DNA of 64,000 nt, taken from NCBI GenBank assembly GCA_938023035.1, contig CALIDI010000002.1, positions 1 to 64,000 of the forward strand. The letters are read 5' to 3'. Both the position numbers and the translations under genes were made by a program. The notes below the pieces were generated by a model. The model did no database searches, was not told where the DNA came from, and was given only the letters and a program-made list of their open reading frames with translations. Shown piece by piece: positions 45,902 through 55,212 of this stretch (position 1 is the stretch's first letter; every line of letters starts with the position of its first letter). The DNA comes from an uncultured Leptolyngbyaceae cyanobacterium. GTDB taxonomy: Bacteria; Cyanobacteriota; Cyanobacteriia; Leptolyngbyales; Leptolyngbyaceae.

Positions 45902-47254
45902 ATGTCCTATCCTCTTGCTGATTTATTGAGTGATCTATCCGATTTAGAGGTCATTACAGACCCCAGCCAAGTCGACAAGCTTTCTCAGGATTACTACAGC
46001 TTTAGCCCGGTGTTGCAAAGTCAGCTTGCCAATAAACGGGGAGATGTGGTGATTCGTCCGAGAAATGAAGCCGAGGTGCTCCGGGTTGCAAAGGCTTGCG
46101 TTACTCGCAAAATTCCGTTAACGGTGCGGGGCGCCGGCACTGGTAACTATGGCCAATGCGTCCCGCTGCAAGGGGGTGTCATTTTGGATTTAACCCGGAT
46201 GCAGCAGATCAAATGGCTCAAGCCTGGCTTGGCCTGTGTAGAACCGGGGGTAAAGCTGGCTCAGATTGATAAACAGGCCCAGGAAATGGGTTGGGAGATT
46301 CGCCTGACCCCCTCTACTTACCGAACGGCTACAATTGGCGGGTTTATTGGCGGTGGGAGTGGTGGCATTGGCTCAATTACCTATGGACAAATTCGCGATC
46401 GCGGCAATCTGCTGGCTGTGCGAGTGGTCACAATGGAGGATGAACCGCGAATCATTGAGTTACAGGGCGAAGCAGTCTATCAGGTAGCCCATGCCTATGG
46501 CACCAATGGCATTATTACTGAGCTGACGATTCCGCTGGCACCAGCCTATGCCTGGGTCGAGGCGATCGCGACCTTTCCTGACTTTGTTACGGCTGCCCGG
46601 TTTGGCCAGGCGTTGGGCGACAGCGATGGCCTGGTTAAAAAACTCATTAGTGTAATGGCTGACCCTATTCCCACCTTTTTCACCGCCCTGCGACCATATA
46701 TTCCGACGGGATATGCCTGCGCCTTACTCATGGTGGCCGAAAATTGCTGGCAGCCCCTAGAAGAATTGGTTCAAGTATGGAACGGCTCTGTAACGTACCG
46801 CAAACCAGCGGCTGAAGCAGGAAAAGGGCCGCTCCTGCTGGAATACACCTGGAACCACACCACACTGCATGCCCGTAGTGCGGATCCCAGCCTTACCTAC
46901 CTCCAGACTCTCTACCCGGAAGATCGGGAGCTGAAGCTGGTTGAGCATCTCTACCATCATTTTGGCACCGAGGTAATGATGCATCTAGAGTTTTTGCGGG
47001 TGAGCGGGTCTACCCGTGCTGCCGGGTTACAAGTGGTGCGCTATACCACTGAAGCACGACTCAACCAAATTATTGACTATCATGAAGAGCACGGAGCCTA
47101 TATCTTTAACCCCCATACTTACATTCTGGAAGATGGAGGGCGCAAGGTGATTGACCAAATGCAGGTTAATTTTAAGGCGAAGGTAGACCCCTACGGTTTA
47201 CTCAATCCGGGGAAAATGCGGGGCTGGTTTGACCACTCTGCGCTTTCAAGTTAA
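45902..47254 (+). CDS. FAD-binding oxidoreductase (PCMH/GlcD-like)
   Basis: A 450-residue flavoprotein. The PCMH-type FAD-binding domain is clear: VVIRPRNEAEVLRVAKAC, the flavin loop RGAGTGNYGQCVPLQGG, VILDLTRM and TIGGFIGGGSGGIGSITYG. The C-terminal half has LLEYTWNHTTLHARSAD and ends GLLNPGKMRGW, as in the lactate/glycolate oxidase group. Electron donor and acceptor cannot be inferred. The ATG at 45902 (MSYPLADLL) is preferred over an upstream start at 45872, whose extension is not conserved-like. No partner subunit is adjacent. Confidence 0.9.
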   Translation: MSYPLADLLSDLSDLEVITDPSQVDKLSQDYYSFSPVLQSQLANKRGDVVIRPRNEAEVLRVAKACVTRKIPLTVRGAGTGNYGQCVPLQGGVILDLTRMQQIKWLKPGLACVEPGVKLAQIDKQAQEMGWEIRLTPSTYRTATIGGFIGGGSGGIGSITYGQIRDRGNLLAVRVVTMEDEPRIIELQGEAVYQVAHAYGTNGIITELTIPLAPAYAWVEAIATFPDFVTAARFGQALGDSDGLVKKLISVMADPIPTFFTALRPYIPTGYACALLMVAENCWQPLEELVQVWNGSVTYRKPAAEAGKGPLLLEYTWNHTTLHARSADPSLTYLQTLYPEDRELKLVEHLYHHFGTEVMMHLEFLRVSGSTRAAGLQVVRYTTEARLNQIIDYHEEHGAYIFNPHTYILEDGGRKVIDQMQVNFKAKVDPYGLLNPGKMRGWFDHSALSS

Positions 47255-47339
47255 GCGCCGGAATCGCCCCCCGTTGGCAAAGCCTGCTAAGCAAGGATTT
47301 GCGGTTTTCCCCAGGGTTCGCTGGCGAGTTACCGTTCCT

Positions 47340-47967
47340 CTACGCGATCGCCTGCAAGTCTCCAAAAAATTCCGCTAACTCGGTTGGTATGACTACTTCA
47401 TTGAGCTGCTGCGGGGGCCATAACACCTCCAGCACCAGCAACTGCTCTGGCTGCATTTGCAAAATCCGCTGAAGTTTGCCCTCAAATGCTGCCGCTGTCA
47501 ACAGGGAGGTCGATGATAGCGGTGCCGCCTGGGTAGCCAATGGCAGCGTGATCACCAGATAACCAGACCGACCCGAAGGGGCAGAGGGCAGCGGCTTCGC
47601 CTGCTGCTGTACAACACCTGCCACATTAGGTTAATGTTTCTGCGCTAAACTTGGCCCGCTCCCGCAGTAAAAGCTGGTCAAACAGATCTTCGGCGGCATC
47701 TGGAGAGTCTACCGTCTGAGAACAGGCACGATAGTGAGTCCAGGCGTGACGATAAGTGAGGAGTTGCCGAGTCACCAGTTGAAGGAACTCAAATACCCCC
47801 TCAGCCTCGCCCGTGTTGGTATCAAGCGTTAACTCTGTCAAGGCAGACTGAAGGGGAGTAGCTTCCGCCTCCAAAGCAATCTGGAAGAGGCTGACAGTGA
47901 TTGGCCCATCGCCAAACACACCATTTTCTTCAGACCAGGATTCAGAAGATAATGGCTCAGATTCCAT
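47340..47967 (-). pseudogene. DUF1517 paralogue split by a frameshift
   Basis: Two open segments on the minus strand, 47967-47626 (113 residues) and 47624-47340 (94 residues), together match the C-terminal half of the adjacent DUF1517 protein. The first part ends AKFSAETLT then stop; the second continues NVAGVVQQQAKP. The intact neighbour reads YTVETLTNVGG at the same place, so one extra T (in ACC-T-AAT, about 47628) breaks the frame. If that base is removed the product is about 208 residues without the signal peptide and membrane part. It starts 23 bases after the intact gene. It may be a pseudogene, a sequencing error, or two coupled genes with a GTG restart at 47624. Confidence 0.8.
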
Positions 47968-47990
47968 GGGGGCGATTCTCCAAACAGAGG

Positions 47991-49061
47991 CTAAAGCTGC
48001 ACCATGTCGGGATATTGCGCTAGTAACTCGTCATAGGTAAGGGTATCGCCAGCGTTTTGAGGCGTCCATATCACCTCAAATACCTTGAGATATTCAGAGG
48101 GAATGGAGGCCAGCTTTTGCAGGGCTTGCTGCAACTCTTGCACGCTGTGGATTGGCTCGAAAATGGGGCGATCGTGGGCTGTTCCCACCAACAGAGTCAC
48201 CACAATGTAGGAGGCTGGCCCCTGCTCCGCATTAGGATTAAAGGCTTTACTCAGCTTGCGCCCACCTACATTTGTCAGGGTTTCAACGGTGTATTTGCTC
48301 CGCTCTGCGACCGATAGTTTGCTAAACAGCGTATCTGCTTTGTCAAAGCCTTTGACAGTTTCTGAAGAAACCAACGCATGGGACCAGTTCTCGGGGCTGC
48401 GCAGCAGTGATAAAATAGATTCTTGCATCAGTTGGGTGAGGCCTTGGGCAGTCCCCGTGTCAAGCACATCAGCCAGTTGATTTAACTCTGTCTGGATATG
48501 CCGAGCCTGGGCCAACAGGGCCACTTGCACTTTACTAATGGTAAAACTGTCGTTATCAAGCTCATTTGAGCCAGTCGCGCCCCCTGCCCCCCTGCCTAGG
48601 GCACGCATGAAAGCTAATACTATGGGCATCCCGACGCTACCTAAAAGTAATAAGATAACTAGCCCAACAATCCATCCACTACCATCATGGGTTACTGTGG
48701 TCGTGGGGTAAGGGGCCGTCCGGTACCCCCCATTGGGATAGTAGACAGGTGGTGGCCCAACTGGTACTGGGACAACAACAGGGCCGCCACCGCCGTAGGA
48801 CGGACGACTAGGGCTAGTGGGACGACTTGGCGTTGTCGAGCGACTAGGGCTACTGGGGCGACTGGGGCTAGAACGAAACGAACCCCCACCAGCACGTCCG
48901 CCGCTGCGTTGTGCCCATGCTGCTGAGCCAACACGAAGCTGTACCCCTTCAAAGCCTTCAAAGGAAAGGGGTGACATGTTAGGTTCCTGAAGGCTAAGGG
49001 TGCTGGTAGCTAGGGTGCTGACAGCGATCGCACAAAAGCGCCAAAAAGAAGAAAAGGCCAT
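47991..49061 (-). CDS. DUF1517 membrane protein
   Basis: A 356-residue protein of the DUF1517 family found in cyanobacteria and plastids. The N-terminus is hydrophobic (FWRFCAIAVSTLATSTLS) and may be a signal peptide. A Ser/Pro/Arg-rich low-complexity stretch follows (about 55-90), then a membrane helix at about 130-155 (GWIVGLVILLLLGSVGMPIVL). The C-terminal domain includes TISKVQVALLAQARHIQ and YLKVFEVIWTPQ. Its molecular role is not established. It heads a pair with the broken paralogue downstream on the same strand. Confidence 0.85.
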   Translation of the reverse strand: MAFSSFWRFCAIAVSTLATSTLSLQEPNMSPLSFEGFEGVQLRVGSAAWAQRSGGRAGGGSFRSSPSRPSSPSRSTTPSRPTSPSRPSYGGGGPVVVPVPVGPPPVYYPNGGYRTAPYPTTTVTHDGSGWIVGLVILLLLGSVGMPIVLAFMRALGRGAGGATGSNELDNDSFTISKVQVALLAQARHIQTELNQLADVLDTGTAQGLTQLMQESILSLLRSPENWSHALVSSETVKGFDKADTLFSKLSVAERSKYTVETLTNVGGRKLSKAFNPNAEQGPASYIVVTLLVGTAHDRPIFEPIHSVQELQQALQKLASIPSEYLKVFEVIWTPQNAGDTLTYDELLAQYPDMVQL

Positions 49062-49301
49062 AGTAATTTGAGGTGAATATATTCAGCCAAGACTAACTCC
49101 AGCTTGAAACTGGCAATTTCCTAAAAACAAACTTCTCTGGATCTGGACAGGTTGCAGCCGTGCATGGTAGCCAATCTAGGGCACACCCCTCATTCTAACC
49201 AAGTCGTCAACCGGAACATTGCGGACATCACAGGATGTAATGATGGGAAAACGCCCCCTTCCCCCATCTGCTCCCTTACTTCTGCACTCCCACCTATGCT
49301 T

Positions 49302-50015
49302 CTACTCCGCTACTCCGCCATGCTGCTGCGATCGCGCTAACCACTGCTGATACAAGTCAGGGCGACGCTCACGGGTGCGCTGCAACTGCTGCTGTTGCCG
49401 CCATTGGGCGATCGCCGCATGATTCCCTGATAACAGCACCTCTGGCACAGCCCATTCACGAAATACTGGCGGACGGGTGTACTGGGGATAGTCAAGCAGC
49501 CCATCTTCAAAACTTTCTGCTTTCAGAGAAGCCTCTTTACCAACGGTTCCAGGAAGCAACCGAGTCACCCCATTAATCAGGGTTAAGGCCGGAATTTCAC
49601 CACACGTCAGGACAAAGTCCCCCAGGGAGATTTCCCGCGTCACCAGATGCAAAATCCGTTCATCAACCCCTTCATAATGTCCACAAATAATGACGAGTTG
49701 TTGACATTCTCGGGCAAAGGCTTGAAAGATCCCCTGGCTCATGGTTTCTCCCTGGGGTGTCATTAGCAATACCTGGCGTGAGGGCAATACTGGCAAGGAT
49801 TCCACGGCGGCAAAAAGGGGTTCGGGTTTGAGCAACATCCCGACTCCGCCACCATAGGGTTCGTCATCCACGCGATGATGTTTATCGGTCGTAAAATCGC
49901 GGGGATTGGTCAGGTAAACTGTCGCAATCCCCTTTTTCAGAGCTTTACCTAAAAGACCCGATTGCAAGGGAGACTCAAAAAAGTCAGGAAACAGTGTAAT
50001 GACATCAAAGCGCAT
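49302..50015 (-). CDS. trmD: tRNA (guanine-37-N1) methyltransferase
   Basis: A 237-residue SPOUT methyltransferase that makes m1G37 in tRNAs and prevents frameshifting. Seen: MRFDVITLFPDFFESPLQSGLLGKA at the start, the substrate loop DDEPYGGGVGMLLKPEPL, the AdoMet-binding knot IICGHYEGVDERI and LGDFVLTCGEIPAL, and PVFREWAVPEVLLSGNHAAI. Length is normal. In this window it is not next to rimM or rplS. It is divergent from cphB. Confidence 0.97.
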   Translation of the reverse strand: MRFDVITLFPDFFESPLQSGLLGKALKKGIATVYLTNPRDFTTDKHHRVDDEPYGGGVGMLLKPEPLFAAVESLPVLPSRQVLLMTPQGETMSQGIFQAFARECQQLVIICGHYEGVDERILHLVTREISLGDFVLTCGEIPALTLINGVTRLLPGTVGKEASLKAESFEDGLLDYPQYTRPPVFREWAVPEVLLSGNHAAIAQWRQQQQLQRTRERRPDLYQQWLARSQQHGGVAE

Positions 50016-50347
50016 GCACTCAAAAATATTAAGAATTCTTTTCGAGAGGTGTATCCGATGATTTCAGAATCTGCGATGATCTCAAGCAGAAGACTGTTAG
50101 GAATAGCAGTCTCTAACTATATAATGATTCGGACGTGTGCATGGTTGTCATAACGTCTACAACCCTGTGACGTTAGCCTATGCCTCTGCCTTGGTTCTAT
50201 CCTCATGAAATGCAGTGGTCAGGTAAATTAAAAATGAGCAGGAGTAGCGTCTCTACCTCAGTCATTCGCTGGCTGGAACGACTTTTACACATCCCAACAG
50301 AGGGGATGCCTGCGCCACATTTAGAGAATCAGTCTGTTGGAGAGAAG
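50016..50347. promoter_or_regulatory. Spacer with candidate cphB promoter
   Basis: A perfect -10 hexamer TATAAT lies at 50120-50125 on the plus strand; the -35 is weak (TGTTAG about 19 bases upstream). A frame is open from 50180 into cphB, but without a ribosome binding site. I did not find an NtcA site (GTA-N8-TAC). Confidence 0.4.
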
Positions 50348-51172
50348 ATGCCCCAGTCAACCAAGACCGCAATCCTGATTATTGGAGGAGCGGAGGACAA
50401 GGTGCATGGACGTGAGATCCTGTATAACTTTTTTGGTCGTGCTGGCTCGACGAATGCTCGCATTGCAGTCATCCCTTCGGCTTCTCGTGAGCCTGCCATT
50501 ATTGGCGATCGCTACCGCACCATCTTTGAAGATATGGGTGCCAAGGGGATTGAGGTTTTAGACATTCAGGATCGAGATCAGTGTGACGATGCCCTGATGC
50601 AAAACTACGTGGAAAACTGTACCGGTGTTTTTATGACCGGCGGTGACCAGTTGCGTCTCTGTAGTCTACTGGCTGACACGCCAGTGATGAATATTATCCG
50701 CTCGCGCGCCCAAAAGGGCGAAATCGCCCTTGCTGGAACCAGTGCTGGCGCTGCGGTTATGGGGCATTTCATGATTGCGGGGGGTGGGAGTGGAGAATCC
50801 CCCAACCGCTCTCTTGTAGACATGACGACAGGCCTCGGCATTGTGCCCGAATTAATTGTGGATCAGCACTTCCACAATCGCAATCGGATGGCCCGGTTGC
50901 TCAGTGCGGTGGCTGCCCACCCTGATCGCATTGGCATTGGTATTGATGAAGACACCTGTGCCATGTTTGAAGGTGATGGGCTGTTTCAGGTGATTGGGCG
51001 GGGTGCGGTGACGATTGTTGACCCAACCGATTTATCTCATAGCAACTATGCGGATACTGGCGCCACTGATCCGATTAGTCTTTGTAACCTTAGGCTACAC
51101 ATTTTGTGCCACGGAGACCGCTATGATTTGCGTAAGCGTAAGCCTCTAGGGAGCGATCGCACTCTTTCCTAG
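50348..51172 (+). CDS. cphB: Cyanophycinase
   Basis: CphB cuts the storage polymer cyanophycin into beta-Asp-Arg dipeptides. It is a serine peptidase of family S51 with 274 residues. Seen: ILIIGGAEDKVHGREIL, VFMTGGDQLRL, the nucleophile in GTSAGAAVMG, and DQHFHNRNRMARLL. With the ATG at 50348 the nucleophile is Ser132, the number known for the Synechocystis enzyme, and GGAGAGAAG precedes this ATG. The frame is open 56 codons further upstream to 50180, but that part is not typical. The gene is 223 bases upstream of cphA on the same strand. Confidence 0.97.
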   Translation: MPQSTKTAILIIGGAEDKVHGREILYNFFGRAGSTNARIAVIPSASREPAIIGDRYRTIFEDMGAKGIEVLDIQDRDQCDDALMQNYVENCTGVFMTGGDQLRLCSLLADTPVMNIIRSRAQKGEIALAGTSAGAAVMGHFMIAGGGSGESPNRSLVDMTTGLGIVPELIVDQHFHNRNRMARLLSAVAAHPDRIGIGIDEDTCAMFEGDGLFQVIGRGAVTIVDPTDLSHSNYADTGATDPISLCNLRLHILCHGDRYDLRKRKPLGSDRTLS

Positions 51173-51395
51173 ATTTTGCGGATGGGTGTCAAACGGTTGA
51201 ATTTGAGGCCATCTTATCTAGTTCATGCTGAATCCGTTAGCCTTAGAAAAAGTACCTGTTTCGGCTAGAAATTGTTCAATCTGAACAGTTGGTTTCATCC
51301 CAGGCACTTGAAACTAGGGTGTTATTTTCTAATTTACCCTCTCCAGACCAGCCATCTATCCCCGCATTTGAGGTCGGGATCTTTCGGATAATGCT

Positions 51396-54170
51396 ATGAG
51401 AATACTGAAAGTACAAACACTCCGAGGTCCGAATTATTGGAGCATTCGACGCAAAAAGTTGATCGTCATGCGCCTGAACTTAGAAGAGCTAGCCGATCAG
51501 CCCTCCAACCAAATTCCTGGCTTTTATGACGGGTTGCGCCAGGTGTTGCCCAGTTTAATTGAGCACTTTTGTTCACCAGGGTGTCGAGGTGGGTTTCTCA
51601 GTCGCGTTGAAGAAGGCACCATGATGGGCCACATTGTTGAACATGTTGCCCTGGAATTGCAGACCTTAGCTGGCATGGATGTCGGCTTTGGGCGGACTCG
51701 CGAAACCGCTACGCCCGGTATTTACCAGGTTGTCTATGAATACATTGATGAGCAAGCGGGCCGCTACGCTGGGCGAGCTGCTGTTAGACTGTGCCAGAGC
51801 ATTGTAGACACAGGTACTTACCCTCGTGATGAGCTGGAGCAAGATCTCCATGATTTGCAGGAGCTACGGGCCGCCGCTTCTCTTGGCCCAAGTACCGAGG
51901 CAATTGTCAAAGAGGCTGAGGCGAGGGGCATCCCCTGGACCCAATTGAGTAGTCGTGCCATGATTCAGTTGGGGTATGGCGTACACCAGAAACGAATTCA
52001 GGCAACTCAAACCAACTATACGGGCATCTTGGCGCTGGAGCTAGCCTGTGATAAGGAGGGAACCAAACGCATTCTCGGAGAAGCGGGGGTGCCGGTACCT
52101 AGAGGTGCGGTGATTTCCTACCTGGATGAATTGGAGGAAGCGATCGCCGATGTTGGTGGCTACCCAATCGTGATTAAGCCGCTGGATGGTAACCACGGAC
52201 GGGGTATCACCATCAATATCACCTCCTGGGAAGAAGCAGAGGCTGCCTACGACGCTGCTCGTGAGGTTTCCCGTGATGTCATTGTTGAACGTTTCTACCA
52301 GGGCAGAGACCATCGAGTTTTGGTGGTAAACAACAAGGTCGTTGCCGTTGCTGAGCGCGTCCCCGCCCACGTAGTCGGAGATGGTCGTTCCACGATTGAG
52401 GAACTGATTGAACAGACCAACCGAGACCCCCGACGTGGCGAAGGTCACGCGAACGTGTTGACCAAAATCGTGATGGATCGCACCAGTTGGCAACTGTTAG
52501 AGAAGCAAGGTTACACCATCAACACCGTCCTACCGAAAGAGGCCGTCTGCTATCTCAGAGCCACTGCAAACCTGAGTACAGGAGGCATTGCCGTGGATCG
52601 CACGGACGAGATCCATCCTGAAAACGTTTGGTTGGCCGAGCGCATCGTCAAAATTATTGGGCTGGATATTGCTGGCATTGACATTGTTACTTCTGACATT
52701 TCTAAGCCTCTACGAGAAGTGGATGGGGTTGTGGTTGAGGTCAATGCGGCACCCGGTTTTCGCATGCATTTCAGTCCCAGTGTTGGCATTCCCCGCAATG
52801 TGGCCGAGCCAGTGATTGATATGCTGTTTCCGCCGGGTGCTCCCAGTCGAGTCCCTATCATTGCGATTACCGGCACCAATGGCAAAACCACCACCACCCG
52901 CCTGATTGCTCATATCTTTAAGCAAACGGGTCAGGTGATTGGTTACACCACCACCGATGGCACCTATATTGGAGACTACCTGGTCGAACCAGGGGATAAT
53001 ACTGGCCCCCAAAGCGCTAATTTGATCTTGCAAGACCCAATGGTTGAGGTGGCCGTGCTGGAAAGTGCCCGTGGTGGCATTCTCCGCTCAGGGCTTGCGT
53101 TTGATACCTGTGATGTCGGTGTCGTGTTGAATGTTGCTGCCGATCACCTGGGGCTAGGAGACATTAATACGATTGAGCAAATGGCCCGGGTGAAAAGTGT
53201 GGTGGCGGAATCAGTGATGCCAAAGGGCTATGCCGTTCTAAATGCAGATGACCCACTTGTGGTAGAGATGGCCAGTCGGGTAAAGGCTCAGGTTGCTTAT
53301 TTTTCCATGCAGCCAGATAACCCGATTGTGCAAGCCCATACTCAACAGGGTGGTCTGGCGGCTGTCTACGAGAATGGTTATCTTTCCATTTTGAAAGGAG
53401 ACTGGACGCTACGCATTGAGCAGGCGGTCAATGTGCCTTTAACGCTGGCAGGGCGTGCCCCTTTTATGATTGCTAATGCTCTGGCGGCGAGTCTGGCAGC
53501 CTTTGCCCAGGGGGTGCGAATTGAGGACATTCGAGCGGCTCTTGCAACGTTCCGGGCCTCTACCAATCAGACTCCGGGGCGGATGAATCTGGTGGATTTG
53601 GGTCAGTTTCATGCGTTAGTTGATTATGCCCATAACCCCCATAGCTACGAGGCTTTGGGTGGGTTTGTCCGTAACTGGCCAGGGGAAAGAATTGGAGTCG
53701 TTGGCGGCCCTGGCGATCGCCGGGATGAAGACTTTGTCACCCTGGGACGGTTGTCAGCCCAGATGTTTGATCGCATTCTGGTGAAAGAAGATGATGACAC
53801 GCGTGGTAGACCCCGGGGAGATGCGGCTCGCTTAATTGCAGAAGGTATTGAAGCGGCCAATCGCAACTTCCCCTACGAAGTCATTTTGGACGAAACAACA
53901 GCCATCACGACTGCTTTGAATTCTGCCTCTCTCAATAGCTTAGTGGTGATTTTGCCGGAGAGTGTGAATCGGGCTATTCAACTGATTGAAGCGCGCCGCC
54001 CTTCAGATACGGGAAAAAATGGGGGGCATGATGTAGCCGCGATCGCAACGCCGCCATCACCGCCTCTACCAACTGAACCAACCACTGAGGCATACCCCTC
54101 CGACCGGAAACCCCTTGCAGCCGAAGCCATTGACTCCGTTGACTACGTCAGTCGTGTCCTAGGCAGCTAA
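51396..54170 (+). CDS. cphA: Cyanophycin synthetase
   Basis: CphA extends cyanophycin by ATP-dependent addition of Asp and Arg. A 924-residue protein of normal plan: N-terminal domain (MRILKVQTLRGPNYWS, EGTMMGHIVEHVALELQ), ATP-grasp domain (about 220-475; IVIKPLDGNHGRGI, VVEVNAAPGFRMH), and a Mur-ligase-like domain with P-loop GTNGKTTTTRL from Gly493, then LESARGGILRSGL and VDYAHNPHSYEALGGF. The last about 60 residues are Pro/Thr-rich and probably disordered. It follows cphB and is closed by a good terminator. Confidence 0.98.
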   Translation: MRILKVQTLRGPNYWSIRRKKLIVMRLNLEELADQPSNQIPGFYDGLRQVLPSLIEHFCSPGCRGGFLSRVEEGTMMGHIVEHVALELQTLAGMDVGFGRTRETATPGIYQVVYEYIDEQAGRYAGRAAVRLCQSIVDTGTYPRDELEQDLHDLQELRAAASLGPSTEAIVKEAEARGIPWTQLSSRAMIQLGYGVHQKRIQATQTNYTGILALELACDKEGTKRILGEAGVPVPRGAVISYLDELEEAIADVGGYPIVIKPLDGNHGRGITINITSWEEAEAAYDAAREVSRDVIVERFYQGRDHRVLVVNNKVVAVAERVPAHVVGDGRSTIEELIEQTNRDPRRGEGHANVLTKIVMDRTSWQLLEKQGYTINTVLPKEAVCYLRATANLSTGGIAVDRTDEIHPENVWLAERIVKIIGLDIAGIDIVTSDISKPLREVDGVVVEVNAAPGFRMHFSPSVGIPRNVAEPVIDMLFPPGAPSRVPIIAITGTNGKTTTTRLIAHIFKQTGQVIGYTTTDGTYIGDYLVEPGDNTGPQSANLILQDPMVEVAVLESARGGILRSGLAFDTCDVGVVLNVAADHLGLGDINTIEQMARVKSVVAESVMPKGYAVLNADDPLVVEMASRVKAQVAYFSMQPDNPIVQAHTQQGGLAAVYENGYLSILKGDWTLRIEQAVNVPLTLAGRAPFMIANALAASLAAFAQGVRIEDIRAALATFRASTNQTPGRMNLVDLGQFHALVDYAHNPHSYEALGGFVRNWPGERIGVVGGPGDRRDEDFVTLGRLSAQMFDRILVKEDDDTRGRPRGDAARLIAEGIEAANRNFPYEVILDETTAITTALNSASLNSLVVILPESVNRAIQLIEARRPSDTGKNGGHDVAAIATPPSPPLPTEPTTEAYPSDRKPLAAEAIDSVDYVSRVLGS

Positions 54171-54851
54171 GGATTCATTCGTGGGTAAACATTAGAGAGT
54201 AAGGAGGGTGCAGTTGCAGCCTCCTTTTTTGTCAAGACCTTCTGCTAGGGCGATTAAAGGCAGCTTCCAGCGATCTACACCTGAACCCCTTGAATCACCA
54301 GGAAGCATTAAGTGCATGACTTCAGAGTTCTCACGTTTCTTCCAAGCCTGCTCTCGGTCGTCCTATTTCTTAAAGAATGGAGAATCATCAGGCGTTCCCA
54401 GCAGCTTTTCAGCAACCGTTCACCAGCTCGACATTACTTTTTCTGCCTTATCCAGAAGCAATCGTCCAGACACTTTGGCACCGCACTGCCCTCATTTTCC
54501 TCGCTTGAATGCCCATCACGACGACCCTGCTGCGTACACCCTACAGTCTTCTCCCAAGTGTGGGAGCAAAAGAGCCACATGCAAAGTCCCTTTCCCTCTT
54601 GAGAGAGATTGCGAGTGAGGATCAAAGCTAACAGTGTGGCAAGCCTCTTTCCTCTCTTCTCTTTCCTCATTTCGGGCGAGGGCTAAAGCTGACGACGTGG
54701 CCAGGGGTTTCAGCATTTCCACAAAAACTGTCCGAAGTATTGATTGAGAGGCACTAGCATTTTCACAACATCCGTTCTGGAACGGCTTCGCTGGGCTATC
54801 ACCCGACTAACCCATCAAACATCCTCCCAATCAATCACCTTAAACCATCAC
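54171..54851. other. Spacer after cphA
   Basis: About 680 bases between the ends of cphA and tatA. It holds the terminator at 54201-54231. The rest contains A/T- and C/T-rich sequence with degenerate traces of the fold-back repeats (CTCTTGAGAGAG near 54600). A 136-codon frame at 54208-54618 has no motif and starts inside the terminator, so it is not called. Confidence 0.45.
54201..54231 (+). terminator. Rho-independent terminator of cphA
   Basis: AAGGAGG and CCTCCTT form the outer stem, with TGCA/TGCA inside after one G-G mismatch, followed by a run of six T. It lies 31 bases after the cphA stop codon. Confidence 0.85.
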
Positions 54852-55028
54852 CTATGCCTGAGTGTCCTCTTCCTGTTCAACGCCATCAATGGGCTTATCC
54901 ATTTCATCCTTAAAGCCCCGCAGAGTTTTACCTAACGTATTACCCAGCTCAGGAATTTTCTTAGGGCCAAAAATCAAAATTGCCACCACCAAGATAATGA
55001 CAACCTCTGTCCAACCAAGTCCAAACAT
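54852..55028 (-). CDS. tatA: Sec-independent (Tat) translocase subunit TatA
   Basis: A 58-residue TatA/E-type protein. One N-terminal membrane helix (LGWTEVVIILVVAILIFGP) is followed by the hinge and amphipathic helix KKIPELGNTLGKTLRGFKDEM and an acidic tail. It forms the pore-like assembly for export of folded proteins across the thylakoid or cytoplasmic membrane. The start is the ATG at 55028 or the one two codons earlier at 55034. It is divergent from the giant repeat gene; tatC is not in view. Confidence 0.95.
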   Translation of the reverse strand: MFGLGWTEVVIILVVAILIFGPKKIPELGNTLGKTLRGFKDEMDKPIDGVEQEEDTQA

Positions 55029-55212
55029 GACCATCCCCTCGTCGATCTACCTCCTCACTATAGGGGAGCAATTAAATTCTGAATATCCAGATCTCTCATC
55101 TTTCAAAACAAGCGTCAGAATATCCGCAGAAGGGTTGTAAATTTGTGTAAAGTTTGTCAGTGCGCCTAAACCTCTAGGGCAAGATAGGGTGGCTCTATTA
55201 AGGTTCGGGACA

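Noticed and set aside
47624-47628. Programmed +1 frameshift at ACC-TAA-T
   Set aside because: No slippery sequence or internal Shine-Dalgarno like that of prfB is visible; simple mutation or error is more likely.
54208-54618. 136-codon frame after cphA
   Set aside because: Begins inside the terminator and is Ser/Pro-rich low-information sequence; no family resemblance.
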